Source: CAZWBR01 sp964632305 (GTDB lineage Bacteria > Bacteroidota > Bacteroidia > Bacteroidales > Prolixibacteraceae). From it: 64,000 nt of DNA. The notes under the pieces are model-generated. The model saw nothing but the letters and a program-made list of their open reading frames with translations, searched no databases and was not told where the DNA came from. Below are positions 17,050 through 25,743 of this stretch, in pieces; positions within the stretch are counted from its first letter, which is position 1, and the number at the start of each line of letters is the position of its first letter. The position numbers and the translations under genes were made by a program. Location: positions 17,768 through 81,767 of the forward strand of contig CAZWBR010000012.1 of assembly GCA_964632305.1 (NCBI GenBank), given 5' to 3'.

Positions 17050-19143
17050 ATGGTTACGGATAATAATATATTTGCTCAACAGCATTTCAAAACACATTTC
17101 CTGGATTCTAAACAAAATCTGATTGACCTCACCGACCAGTACATCGATGATCTTAACCTGGAAAGCCTCTCAATTGACGATCAAATCCTGCTGCTCCACC
17201 GCGAACTGTCTGCGCTGAACCAATCCATCCGGGAGTTCCAACATCAGGAATACATCGAGTTCTCACGTAACGACGACCTCCTCTTAAACCTCTTCATCGC
17301 CCGGTTATACTTCTTCGAATCCGACGAAACGGAGGCCATCCGTCAAGGCTTCCAGCTCTGCGAAAAAAGAAACAAGCTGATCGCTCGCTTCCTCGCCGCC
17401 AAAAAATCGCTCCAACCCTTCACCTTTGCCGATTTCGTCTCCGGTAAACCCAATGTCGTCTTCTACCAATTACACGATCTCCCTCACGGAACTTCCGAAT
17501 ACGACTACTACGTCATGCGCTCCTGGCAGACGAAAAAGGTGCTGGACTGTGTCAGCGCGGAGCTCCAACTCCTCACCGGTCAATTCAACGCCGCTCTCGC
17601 CACGCGAAAAAACAAAAAAGCGCTGATCGAAAAGGAGCGCGCCCAACTGCTCAATATCTTTAGTAATTACAGGCAGTTCACCCCCGAATCCCTGATCGCC
17701 GGGCTATCCGGTTTGGAAGGTTGTCGCGACCACGCTTTCCCGGCCAATTGTCAACTCTTTTATACCGATTTTTCCCGCTTCCTCGAGGGCAATCGGTTGG
17801 AAGAGTTGCTGACCCACCAATGGCTGAAAGCCGCTGCCTCCGCGCTGGCCCCTGCCCGGGAGATACCCCGTCATACCTTCCCCCCGCTCTTCTGCTGGTC
17901 GTTGATCCGCTACGATCAATGGCTCGATCAGATATCCAACAGCCCGATCAGTGAAAATCCCGATCCTGCCGACAAGGAGACGCTCTTCGAACAAACCTGG
18001 TCCGAAACCCTTTGGCTCTGCGATCGGCAGATCAATGAAACCCGGGCGGCCTATAATCTGCAAACACTTAATCCTTCCGACTATATCCGCTTCCTTTTCG
18101 ATAAACTGGATCAATTACGAGACGATTTCAACCGGATGCCCGACCCCACTTATTACAACCTGTTGCTGAATCCCCTGGCCCTTAAATGCCACTTCCTGAT
18201 CAACTGCCTCTTCGATGGCTGCGATCAGCCGGTCCAAAACCTGAAGAACGCGATGCGCATCAACGAGGAATTCAATTTCTTTCAACAGGAGATGCTCCAA
18301 ACCAATAAAAATCCACTCCTGCTAAAACCGGATGAGTGTTCCACTTTAGTCTCGTACCAAATCGTTGACCTGATTAATTATATGATCCCCAACCCTGAAA
18401 TTGTGGATGATCTGTTGAAAATGCTTTCAGAATCAACTACTCATCTGCGTTCTGGCCGCAAACCAATACTCTTTATTACCGAAGATCTGAAAGATATGCT
18501 TATCAATCTCTTTGAAAAAGCATTGAATAATTTTGAAAAACTTCTTGATCAACATCCCGAATCCCATAAAGCTGAATATGTCATTTGCCAGGAAAAACGG
18601 CTCGCTTTAAAAGCATTAAAGGCTCAAAGGCAAAAGACTGAACTTCATGTCTGTTTTAATCACTTGAAAGATTTTTTACAGATCGAAATTAAGACCATTT
18701 CTTCGTTGAAAAATTGCGAATCAATTAATCTTAACGAGCTGTTAAATCCCCCAGTCAGCATTGAACCCGCAAAACCTTCTTTTGGCTTCGATGCTAAGCA
18801 AAAAGAAAAATTTGGGAAGCTTATCCAACGTCTATGCTCCGAAATCCGGCTTTTAGACCTGGCTTATTCTTCCCCGTCTGAGCTGATCAATGTCTTAACC
18901 TCAAAAGATTTATCTAAAGAAAGAATAACAATTCATTTAGGCTGCCAAACTAATGAGTTTAAATATGTCTTGAAATGCTTAAAACCTATGTTTGCCAAGC
19001 TGAAACCCGTTGCAATTGAAGAATATGGCCTTTTTTATACAAAAGACGGTAATCCTTTAAAAGCTGCGAATATTTACAATTCTAATGACGAAAAAATCCT
19101 TTCAAAAGATAAAATCGATACAATATTCCACGATTTGCAATAA
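17050..19143 (+). CDS. large protein of unknown function, 697 residues
   Basis: I do not recognise a family. It has no signal peptide or membrane helix and is rich in Leu, Glu, Asn and Lys, with helical content throughout, so it is probably cytoplasmic. The first 400 residues use GC-rich codons; from about 18300 on the codons become clearly AT-richer, so the gene may be a fusion of two parts. The C-terminal 120 residues (GFDAKQKEKFGKLIQRLC, then SKERITIHLGCQTNEFKYVL) look like an independent domain. Its place between integrase and HTH genes suggests a core function of the island, such as control of excision, but this is inference. Confidence 0.75.
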   Translation: MVTDNNIFAQQHFKTHFLDSKQNLIDLTDQYIDDLNLESLSIDDQILLLHRELSALNQSIREFQHQEYIEFSRNDDLLLNLFIARLYFFESDETEAIRQGFQLCEKRNKLIARFLAAKKSLQPFTFADFVSGKPNVVFYQLHDLPHGTSEYDYYVMRSWQTKKVLDCVSAELQLLTGQFNAALATRKNKKALIEKERAQLLNIFSNYRQFTPESLIAGLSGLEGCRDHAFPANCQLFYTDFSRFLEGNRLEELLTHQWLKAAASALAPAREIPRHTFPPLFCWSLIRYDQWLDQISNSPISENPDPADKETLFEQTWSETLWLCDRQINETRAAYNLQTLNPSDYIRFLFDKLDQLRDDFNRMPDPTYYNLLLNPLALKCHFLINCLFDGCDQPVQNLKNAMRINEEFNFFQQEMLQTNKNPLLLKPDECSTLVSYQIVDLINYMIPNPEIVDDLLKMLSESTTHLRSGRKPILFITEDLKDMLINLFEKALNNFEKLLDQHPESHKAEYVICQEKRLALKALKAQRQKTELHVCFNHLKDFLQIEIKTISSLKNCESINLNELLNPPVSIEPAKPSFGFDAKQKEKFGKLIQRLCSEIRLLDLAYSSPSELINVLTSKDLSKERITIHLGCQTNEFKYVLKCLKPMFAKLKPVAIEEYGLFYTKDGNPLKAANIYNSNDEKILSKDKIDTIFHDLQ

Positions 19144-19286
19144 AAAACATTTAGATTATTTGGATATCTAAATACTACCTAAAATCTAAATATCCGTTTA
19201 GTATTCAGTGCTTTATATTCGCTGATGTAATTACAAAAGTTATTTCAGCCGGCTGATTTTTTATTCACTTTTTAAATCAGTAAATT

Positions 19287-19586
19287 ATGAACACTGAAAT
19301 TGTTATTGAAAAATTGGACAGCATTCAACGGATGCTTACCGAGCAGAACCTGCTCAAAAAAGAGGTGTTGTCCTTCAACGAAGCGGCCATCTATCTGGAG
19401 CTTTCCCATTCCCACCTCTACAAGCTCACCAGCAACGGCACGCTTCCTTTCTACAAGCCGAACGGCAAGAAGATCTATTTCCGCCGCGATGAGCTCGATC
19501 AGTGGTTACTGTCGGCCAAGCAGCTCTCTCTCGCCGAGATCCATGCCAAAGCCGAAAATCTTCAAATTAAATCAAGGAGGAGCTGA
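19287..19586 (+). CDS. helix-turn-helix DNA-binding protein, excisionase-like
   Basis: A 99-residue protein. Residues 25-85 form a winged helix-turn-helix of the MerR/excisionase type (SFNEAAIYLELSHSHLYKLT, then PFYKPNGKKIYFRRDELDQWL). Small proteins of this kind are standard in Bacteroidota integrative elements and act as excision factors or regulators. It is followed after 2 bp by a second, related HTH gene, so both are translated together. Exact DNA target unknown. Confidence 0.85.
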   Translation: MNTEIVIEKLDSIQRMLTEQNLLKKEVLSFNEAAIYLELSHSHLYKLTSNGTLPFYKPNGKKIYFRRDELDQWLLSAKQLSLAEIHAKAENLQIKSRRS

Positions 19587-19588
19587 TC

Positions 19589-19882
19589 ATGAACGAACTG
19601 TTTCAGGCGATCAATCGTCTCAGAGACGACATCGAAAACCTCAAAAAATCGGTCGATAAAATCAACCGCCCTTATCCGAAGATACCCAACGGCCCCTGGC
19701 TCGACACCCAGGATGTGCTCTTCACGCTGAATATCAGCAAACGCACCCTGCAAACCATGCGCGACCAGGGCCAGATCGCCTATTCCCGTATCCGGAATAA
19801 ATTCTTCTACAAAGGATCTGACGTGGAAGAGATGCTTCGGACTACTTATCGCAAAGCAACTAATCCGGTTCGCCGTGGATAA
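19589..19882 (+). CDS. second small helix-turn-helix protein
   Basis: A 97-residue protein. The N-terminal 30 residues are a charged helix (INRLRDDIENLKKSVDKI) that may dimerise. Residues 42-92 form a MerR/excisionase-type HTH (LDTQDVLFTLNISKRTLQTM, then KFFYKGSDVEEML). It lies 2 bp behind the previous HTH gene and its end overlaps the following primase-like gene by 8 bp. Role as regulator or excision/replication co-factor is inferred from position. Confidence 0.85.
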   Translation: MNELFQAINRLRDDIENLKKSVDKINRPYPKIPNGPWLDTQDVLFTLNISKRTLQTMRDQGQIAYSRIRNKFFYKGSDVEEMLRTTYRKATNPVRRG

Positions 19883-20801
19883 GCGCGAGATTCTCCGACA
19901 AACGCACGATGGACTGTTCATCTACAGCCACATCCTGCAACAATACTACCCCGGCAAGCTGATGCTGAGCCTGGTAGGCGACCATTGTCAAACCACCCGG
20001 AATCCGTTTCTGGGTGGTTCCAAGACCCTCAACATCACCCGTAAGGAGGGCCTCTTCTGTTTTTCCGATAGTAGCAACGCTCAGTTCGTCGGCGATCCCT
20101 TCGGATTCGCCAACCATTTCTATCACCTACCCGAAGATCAGTTGCTTCGGAAGCTGATCGGGGAGCTTCATCTTAATTTCCATTCCCGGAAAGGCGCTCC
20201 TGAACCGTGTGATACGAAGCCGGAGATCCGTCTGGCGGAAGTTGACGAGATGCGAAACACGCCGCTGGTCAGCTATTTCAACCACCCGATCCAGAACACT
20301 CGACCGTCGCGTCAGCTCGAGCTGGTCGACATCTACCGGCTCATCCGCGGGACCACCTTTCAACCAATCACGCAACGGCTGCGCTCTATAGCCGATAGGG
20401 GAGAGGCCCGTCTTTTCAAGTCCCGCAATTTCGATTACGTCACCTTTTCGGGTACCTTCTCGAAACGCGCCGACAACAGCCTGCTGAAACACTCCGGCCT
20501 GATCGCGATCGATTTCGACCACCTCGCCAGTGTTGAAGCGCTGAAGATGTGTCTGCTCGACGATCCCTGTTTCGATACCGTCTTGCTCTTCGTCTCCCCT
20601 TCGGGCGACGGACTCAAATGGATCATCCCCATCGACCTCACGGTTTGCTCCCATCAGGAGTGGTTCCAGGCCATTGCCGCCTACATCAGGGCCACCTACG
20701 ATCTCGGTATCGATCCTTCGGGAAAAGATATCTCCCGGGCCTGCTTCCTGCCGCACGACCCCGACGTCTGGATCCATCCCTGGTTTTTAGATAGTCATTG
20801 A
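19875..20801 (+). CDS. primase-like protein with VirE N-terminal (BT4734-like) domain
   Basis: A 308-residue protein. The C-terminal half (about 160-305) fits the BT4734/VirE-N domain, with SGLIAIDFDHL and the acidic IDFDH motif, then VLLFVSPSGDGLKWI and the closing DISRACFLPHDP. In this family the domain resembles a primase-polymerase fold in which the Asp pair and the SPSGxGxK loop act at the active site. The N-terminal half has no clear motif. Its stop codon lies inside the 10-bp repeat array, and the next gene is a PriCT-2/DUF3987 protein, which together look like the island's replication module. Confidence 0.8.
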   Translation: MDKREILRQTHDGLFIYSHILQQYYPGKLMLSLVGDHCQTTRNPFLGGSKTLNITRKEGLFCFSDSSNAQFVGDPFGFANHFYHLPEDQLLRKLIGELHLNFHSRKGAPEPCDTKPEIRLAEVDEMRNTPLVSYFNHPIQNTRPSRQLELVDIYRLIRGTTFQPITQRLRSIADRGEARLFKSRNFDYVTFSGTFSKRADNSLLKHSGLIAIDFDHLASVEALKMCLLDDPCFDTVLLFVSPSGDGLKWIIPIDLTVCSHQEWFQAIAAYIRATYDLGIDPSGKDISRACFLPHDPDVWIHPWFLDSH

Positions 20802-21120
20802 TAGTCAGGAATAGTCATTGATAGTCATTGACCACTTAATGACTATCAATGACCACCAATGACTACCAATGACTATCAGTGACCACCAATGACTACCAAT
20901 GACGATCATTAACTATCAGTGACCACCAATGACCACTTAATGACTATCAATGACGATCATTGACCACTTAATGACCACCATTGACAACTAGTGACCCTTA
21001 ATGACTATCAATGACTATCAGTGACCACCAATGACCACCAATGACTATCAGTGACCACCAATGACCACTTAATGACTATAAATGACCATCAATGACCACT
21101 TAATGGCCACCAATGACCCA
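20791..21120. repeat. 330-bp array of about 32 ten-bp units, probable iterons/replication origin
   Basis: Four units in one orientation (ATAGTCATTG type, 20791-20830) are followed by about 28 units in the other (consensus GACYAYCAAT, 20830-21114). Nearly all units are exactly 10 bp; four or five read GACCACTTAAT with 11 bp. A 10-bp period is one helical turn, so a binding protein would meet all units on the same DNA face. The array sits between the primase-like and DUF3987 genes. Confidence 0.9.
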
Positions 21121-21142
21121 TTATCTTCTAATTCTCAATACC

Positions 21143-23167
21143 ATGAACAATAAATTCAACCCCCTCGATTGGCTCAACAACACACCCGCCGATCCCTCCT
21201 CCCGTCCGGCCACCGCAATACCCTCCGGCGAATCAATCATAGATCAGCCTGTCCACCAACCGAAAACTATCGGTATGGCGGATCAATCTATTCCCGACAA
21301 TGGTCAATCGTCAATAGTCAATAAGCCTGTCCGCCCGCCGGCGGATAAATCAACTGATGTCGAAAATATCCTCTCCCTCCTCGAGTCCTCCCGCACCGAC
21401 CTCACCGCCAACTATGCCGATTGGCGCGATATTGGCTTCGCCTTCGCCGATGCCTTCGGCGAGCAGGGTAGGGGTTACTATCACCGCGTCAGCCGTTTCT
21501 ATCCTGGCTATACTCAGGCCGACTGTGACAAGCAGTACGATGCCTGCCTCAAATCGCACGGCCACGGCATCAACCTGAAAACCTTCTTCCACCTCGCCAA
21601 ACAAGCCGGCATCCCCATCACCTCGCCTGTGCCTGTGCCTTCGTCTTTCCCTATGCCTGCGCCTGTGCCTGAGAACTCCCTGAGCCTGTCGAAGGGTGCC
21701 GCAGGTTCGCTTAGTCGCTTAGTCGCCTCGTCGCTTCGTCAATCCAATCGGGCTTCCGAATTCAATATTAAAAGTGATGAAGACCTGTCACCCTCCGCCC
21801 AATCGGTCAGCGCTTCAATTAGCAATATCACCTCCATCGAAGCAATCTCTCCGCCTCATCTGCCCGAATCAATCTATAACGATCTCCCCCTTTTCCTGAA
21901 AGAGATCTGTGACGCCGGTACCACTTCCGATGAAAAAGATCTGTTATTGCTCGGTTCTGTCGTTACCCTCAGCAGTTGTATCCCCAATATCTTCGGCTAC
22001 TACCACAACCGAAAGGTATGTGCCAATCTCTACCTCTTTGTCACGGCTCACGCTTCCGCGGGAAAAGGGATACTGACCCATTGCTCACGGTTGGTTTATC
22101 CGGTTCAAAAACAACTGCTGGCCGAGAACCAACAGCTCAAAGCACGGTATGATCTCGAATACAACGAATATCTCTCCATTCGCAAAAAGAATCCTGCTGC
22201 CGAAAAACCCGAACGTCCTCCGGTGAAGATGCTTTTTATCCCGGCCAACAACAGCGCCTCCGGCGTCTTTCAATTGCTGCACGATAACCAGGGCCGGGGA
22301 TTGATCTTCGAAACCGAGGGCGACACGATGGCCTATGCCTTTAAAAGCGATTACGGTAATTATTCCGATGGTTTCCGCAAAGCCTTTCACCACGAAACGA
22401 TCCGTTATTACCGCAAAACCGATCGTGAATTTGTAAATATCGAACAACCGTGCTTGTCAGCAGTGCTCTCCGGCACGCCCAGACAGATTCAAAACCTGAT
22501 CCCCGATACTGAAAATGGATTATTCAGCCGGTTCATCTTCTATTATCTCGAAATTGATTCCGAATGGAAAGATGTTTTTGAACGAAAAAGTGAAAATGGC
22601 CTGGATGATTATTTCGATCGTTATGCTTCACAGTTTTTTGACCTGTTCAGATCACTGAACAATAACACGGAAATCGAATTTACCTTGGAACCAGGCCAGC
22701 AAACCAAATTCAACGCCACCTTTGCAGCCTGGCAAAGCCGGTACGAAGAGTTGCTGGGTCTGGAATACAACGCCACGGTCCGTCGGTTAGGACTGATTAC
22801 CTTTCGGATGGCCATGATCTTTTCTGTGCTGCGCGTGATGGAATCCGGCAATCTCGTTAATCCCCTGATCTGCGAAGAACGTGATTTCCAAAATGCCCTC
22901 TCCATTACGGAGGTGCTTATCCAACACGCTCAAAAAGTCTTTGCCGAGTTGATGCAAACCTCTTTAGTCCCAAAACAGGAAAACCGCCAGGAACGCTTCT
23001 TTGCCAATCTCCCCGACACCTTTACCCGCAAAGAGTACCTCGAGGTGGCAACCTGCTTGGGCATCCCCGACAAAACAGCCCAGGGCTACATCACCCGGTT
23101 GATCGCCAAAAACCTTCTCTCCCGCGACAAACAAAACCTTTATGCCAAATCCATACCACCCACCTAA
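21143..23167 (+). CDS. PriCT-2 and DUF3987 domain replication protein
   Basis: I take the ATG at 21143 (MNNKFNPLDWLNN), since the frame's first ATG at 21113 lies in the repeat array; 674 residues. A PriCT-2 domain (about 70-160, WRDIGFAFADAFGEQGRGYY) is followed by a low-complexity Pro/Ser linker (about 165-225) and a DUF3987 domain (about 245-600), whose Walker-A-like site is AHASAGKGILTH. A C-terminal winged-helix-like end follows. DUF3987 proteins are primase/helicase-type proteins of mobile elements in Bacteroidota. The linker carries a piece of an intergenic repeat (21678-21694). Confidence 0.85.
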   Translation: MNNKFNPLDWLNNTPADPSSRPATAIPSGESIIDQPVHQPKTIGMADQSIPDNGQSSIVNKPVRPPADKSTDVENILSLLESSRTDLTANYADWRDIGFAFADAFGEQGRGYYHRVSRFYPGYTQADCDKQYDACLKSHGHGINLKTFFHLAKQAGIPITSPVPVPSSFPMPAPVPENSLSLSKGAAGSLSRLVASSLRQSNRASEFNIKSDEDLSPSAQSVSASISNITSIEAISPPHLPESIYNDLPLFLKEICDAGTTSDEKDLLLLGSVVTLSSCIPNIFGYYHNRKVCANLYLFVTAHASAGKGILTHCSRLVYPVQKQLLAENQQLKARYDLEYNEYLSIRKKNPAAEKPERPPVKMLFIPANNSASGVFQLLHDNQGRGLIFETEGDTMAYAFKSDYGNYSDGFRKAFHHETIRYYRKTDREFVNIEQPCLSAVLSGTPRQIQNLIPDTENGLFSRFIFYYLEIDSEWKDVFERKSENGLDDYFDRYASQFFDLFRSLNNNTEIEFTLEPGQQTKFNATFAAWQSRYEELLGLEYNATVRRLGLITFRMAMIFSVLRVMESGNLVNPLICEERDFQNALSITEVLIQHAQKVFAELMQTSLVPKQENRQERFFANLPDTFTRKEYLEVATCLGIPDKTAQGYITRLIAKNLLSRDKQNLYAKSIPPT

Positions 23168-23191
23168 TTTGAAATACGACAAGTAGTTAAT

Positions 23192-23221
23192 AAAAAGGTC
23201 AGGCTAGCTTCTGACCTTTTA
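23192..23221 (+). terminator. terminator-like hairpin after the DUF3987 gene
   Basis: AAAAGGTCAG (23193-23202) and CTGACCTTTT (23211-23220) are perfectly complementary around loop GCTAGCTT. The T-run is short, so termination strength is uncertain. Confidence 0.55.
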
Positions 23222-23877
23222 TGCATTGGAAATCAGGGAAATGAGGATTCTCAGGAAATCATCCTTGCAACCTTAGCATCGCCCCGTCTCTCAGTCTCTC
23301 TCGCTTAGTCGCCCTCTCACTTAGTCTCTCCGTCCCTTCTGTCCTTTTTATTTTAAGGAAATCTGCTCCCGCGGATATGCTATCCGTGGGCCTTAGACAA
23401 GGAATTTTCAATTCCTTACTTCTTGTTATTATCTTTTTTCGCGGCTCTGAAGGAGCCAGAGTTCTGGAACCGTGGGCAAAGCCCACGGAAGCGCAGCCCA
23501 CGGAAGAGACCTGCTCGGCTCCCTCCATCCCCGCAGGGGGTGAACACCCACTGAGGAAATCAGGGAAATCAAGGAAATCAGGAAACCCAGCCTCTCAGTT
23601 GCTGCCTAAGCCCGTCGAAGGCCGCCCCTCAGTCACCCCATCCGTCAATGGTCAATCGTAAATCGTCAATCGTCAATCGTAAAATGGTCAATCGCCTCCC
23701 TCGCTCTGTCCCTCAGTCTCTCCGTCTCTTAGTCTCTCAGTCGCCCTAAGAGTTCCCTGAGCCTGTCGAAGTCTCCTCATTTCCTCACAATCCTTAATAT
23801 CCTCAAATTAATTTTGACTAACTATTTGATAAATAATCATAATCCCATAATTTAGTAATCACTTTAATCATTAACCT
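23222..23877. other. repeat-laden intergenic region inside the island
   Basis: No gene is supported. It is made of short phrases related to CTTAGTCGC, CAGTCTCTCCGTC and GTCAATCG, a 185-bp repeat (23361-23545) and a CCCTGAGCCTGTCGAAG unit (23755-23771). The open frame at 23377-23661 runs through the repeat and is rejected. Confidence 0.65.
23361..23545 (+). repeat. 185-bp dispersed repeat, copy 1
   Basis: It starts with ATCTGCTCCCGCGGATATGC and ends near GGGGGTGAAC. A copy in the same orientation lies at 40725-40918. It includes the palindromes CCGCGGATATGCTATCCGTGG and GGAATTTTCAATTCC. Confidence 0.8.
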
Positions 23878-25089
23878 ATGCTATTCCATGATTCAAACCT
23901 CGTTCCTGTTCAAATCCTCGGTGATCTAACTGCTAAATACATTGTAAATCAGTCTTATCCGTCCCCGATCGATCTGGAAGTCGACGTTACCCCAACCAAC
24001 ACCCTTTACCTTAATCTGTTTATTTCCAATCAGGTTGAATGCGATTATCGCCTGCTGGTCGAAATTAGTGGCGACCGGCTTAAACTAATCGCACTGGGTG
24101 AGATGGCCCTCGATTATGTTTTTCTCTTCCCCGAGAATGACATTTTCTATGCCGCCCTCTTCAATCAGGATAACGAACTGGTAAAACTCGCCTGGGCCTG
24201 GCCTTCAGCTATTGAGAATCAGTGTCCCATCCCCGACAAAACCTTTGTCCAATTCAACCTCGATAGTTCAAAACCAACGTTCAGCCTGGTTAAACATGCC
24301 AAATCCCGTGGCCGCATGGTCATCGACATGAAATTGGAGGCTAAAGGACTGAAATCCAATATGAGATACTGGTCCCTGAAAAACTTCCTGATCCCTTATG
24401 CCGAGCTGGTCAAGACCGCCCTCCTCGACAACAACCCCAAGCTCCCTCCCAAGATCATGGAGGACGCGCTCGATTATGGCTTTAGTTTTATCGAGATAGG
24501 ATCCCTTCACGCGCTGCTCGAGTTCAACTACCGCCTTCAGCTTTACGAAAGAAACACCGAGCTCGATAATCTGACCAACCTCTATCTGCTGCTCCATTCC
24601 GACAACGAAGAGGAGATCGTCGAATATCTCAACCGTTTCAACAACAAGAAGATTATCCCCGAGTACCTGAAGGTGCTGAAGTCGATCATCAACCACGATG
24701 CAGGGTTCACTTCCAAAGTAGCCACTCCACATGAAGAGCTGGCCGATATCTGGCTCAACCGGCAACGATCGTTGCAAATCAAAAATATCGTCGAAACCAA
24801 GCTGCCCGAAACAGCCTATGAGGAAACCGTCATCGGAACCCTCACCTGTCTCGATTTCGAACCCAAAAAATGCCCCGTCTTCACCCTCCATGCCGCCTTC
24901 GACGACCAGGTCTACAGCGGCACCATCGACCCCTCCCTCGACCAGATGATGAGCAGCGCCTGGTTCCAGTTCCGTACCAAAATCTACGAGTGCACCCTCC
25001 GCGTCACCTTCACCCCCGAATCCCTCAAAAATGCCGAACAATACAAATACACCCTGCTCCGTATCGACGAACTCCCCGATTCCGACTGA
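23878..25089 (+). CDS. protein of unknown function, 403 residues
   Basis: No family recognised and no signal peptide or membrane helix. The first 120 residues look beta-rich (LYLNLFISNQVECDYRLLVE), the middle (about 180-290) is helical, and the end (about 310-400) again beta-rich. Codon use is GC-rich and like that of the restriction genes that follow. It stands between a repeat-rich stretch and the controller-like HTH gene of the restriction operon, so a role in the restriction block is possible but not shown. Confidence 0.7.
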   Translation: MLFHDSNLVPVQILGDLTAKYIVNQSYPSPIDLEVDVTPTNTLYLNLFISNQVECDYRLLVEISGDRLKLIALGEMALDYVFLFPENDIFYAALFNQDNELVKLAWAWPSAIENQCPIPDKTFVQFNLDSSKPTFSLVKHAKSRGRMVIDMKLEAKGLKSNMRYWSLKNFLIPYAELVKTALLDNNPKLPPKIMEDALDYGFSFIEIGSLHALLEFNYRLQLYERNTELDNLTNLYLLLHSDNEEEIVEYLNRFNNKKIIPEYLKVLKSIINHDAGFTSKVATPHEELADIWLNRQRSLQIKNIVETKLPETAYEETVIGTLTCLDFEPKKCPVFTLHAAFDDQVYSGTIDPSLDQMMSSAWFQFRTKIYECTLRVTFTPESLKNAEQYKYTLLRIDELPDSD

Positions 25090-25437
25090 TCATTAGTTAG
25101 TTGAGGTAAACAATTTTTTCAGAATCGAAGCCCTAACTGATCAATCGCTAATCGTCTCCCAATAATTTTTAGGACGTCAAATGGTAAATCGTCAATGGTA
25201 AATCGTCAATCATATATCCTTCCCCATGCAATTCACCACAACCTCCCTCAAACAGCAACGCTCACCAACCTATGACCCCCCCAAAAAAAGAAATTTCCCC
25301 TCATCTTGGCTATTCCCCCCCTCTTTTTGTTAACTTTGACAGAATTGTCTAAACAGCGCTTATCAATCGATTTTTGTCAAACGCTGCAACGACGGTTCCC
25401 TGATCAATGTCTCTTAATTCAATCTGTACAACAGCCA
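25090..25437. other. intergenic region with repeats and promoter
   Basis: It contains a repeat unit (25150-25180) shared with 42489-42519, some GTAAATCG/GTCAATGG phrases, and the TAACTTTG promoter element at 25331-25338. No gene seen. Confidence 0.6.
25331..25338 (+). promoter_or_regulatory. -7 promoter element (TAACTTTG) of the HTH-hsdM operon
   Basis: Matches TAnnTTTG, with TTGG at 25306-25309 as a candidate -33 box 22 bp upstream. It leaves a leader of about 95 nt before the HTH gene. Confidence 0.5.
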
Positions 25438-25743
25438 ATGAAGATGAAAAATGCAACCTTTGGCGCTTTCCTCAAAGCGCAGCGCGAACAAAAAGGAATC
25501 CCTCAACGACTGGTCGCCCACGCGTTGAATGTCGATACCAGCACCCTCTCCAAGATGGAACTGGGCGAACGGCAGATTACCCTGGCCATGATCGATCCGT
25601 TGGCTAAGGCGCTGGACCTCGATTTCAAAACACTTCAGATCTATTTCATCTCCGAAAAAATCCTGACCGACTTCTCCGGCCAATCATTCCTGAATGAGGC
25701 ATTGCATTTAACCATTAAAAAATTAGCAATTCATCAATTATGA
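25438..25743 (+). CDS. XRE-type helix-turn-helix regulator, controller of the restriction operon
   Basis: Taken from the ATG at 25438 (MKMKNATFGAFLKAQREQKG), 101 residues; the frame is open further upstream but crosses the promoter. Residues 8-65 are a Cro/CI-type HTH (PQRLVAHALNVDTSTLSKME). The last 40 residues are a helical tail. The stop overlaps the hsdM start as ATGA, so both are translated as a unit. Small HTH proteins before methylase genes often act as controller proteins that time restriction; that is likely here but inferred. Confidence 0.8.
   Translation: MKMKNATFGAFLKAQREQKGIPQRLVAHALNVDTSTLSKMELGERQITLAMIDPLAKALDLDFKTLQIYFISEKILTDFSGQSFLNEALHLTIKKLAIHQL

Noticed and set aside
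20791..21120. CRISPR array
   Set aside because: Units are 10 bp, adjoin each other without spacers, and no cas gene is near.
23377..23661. 94-residue frame in the repeat-rich region
   Set aside because: It lies in the 185-bp repeat, whose second copy at 40.7 kb does not keep the frame.
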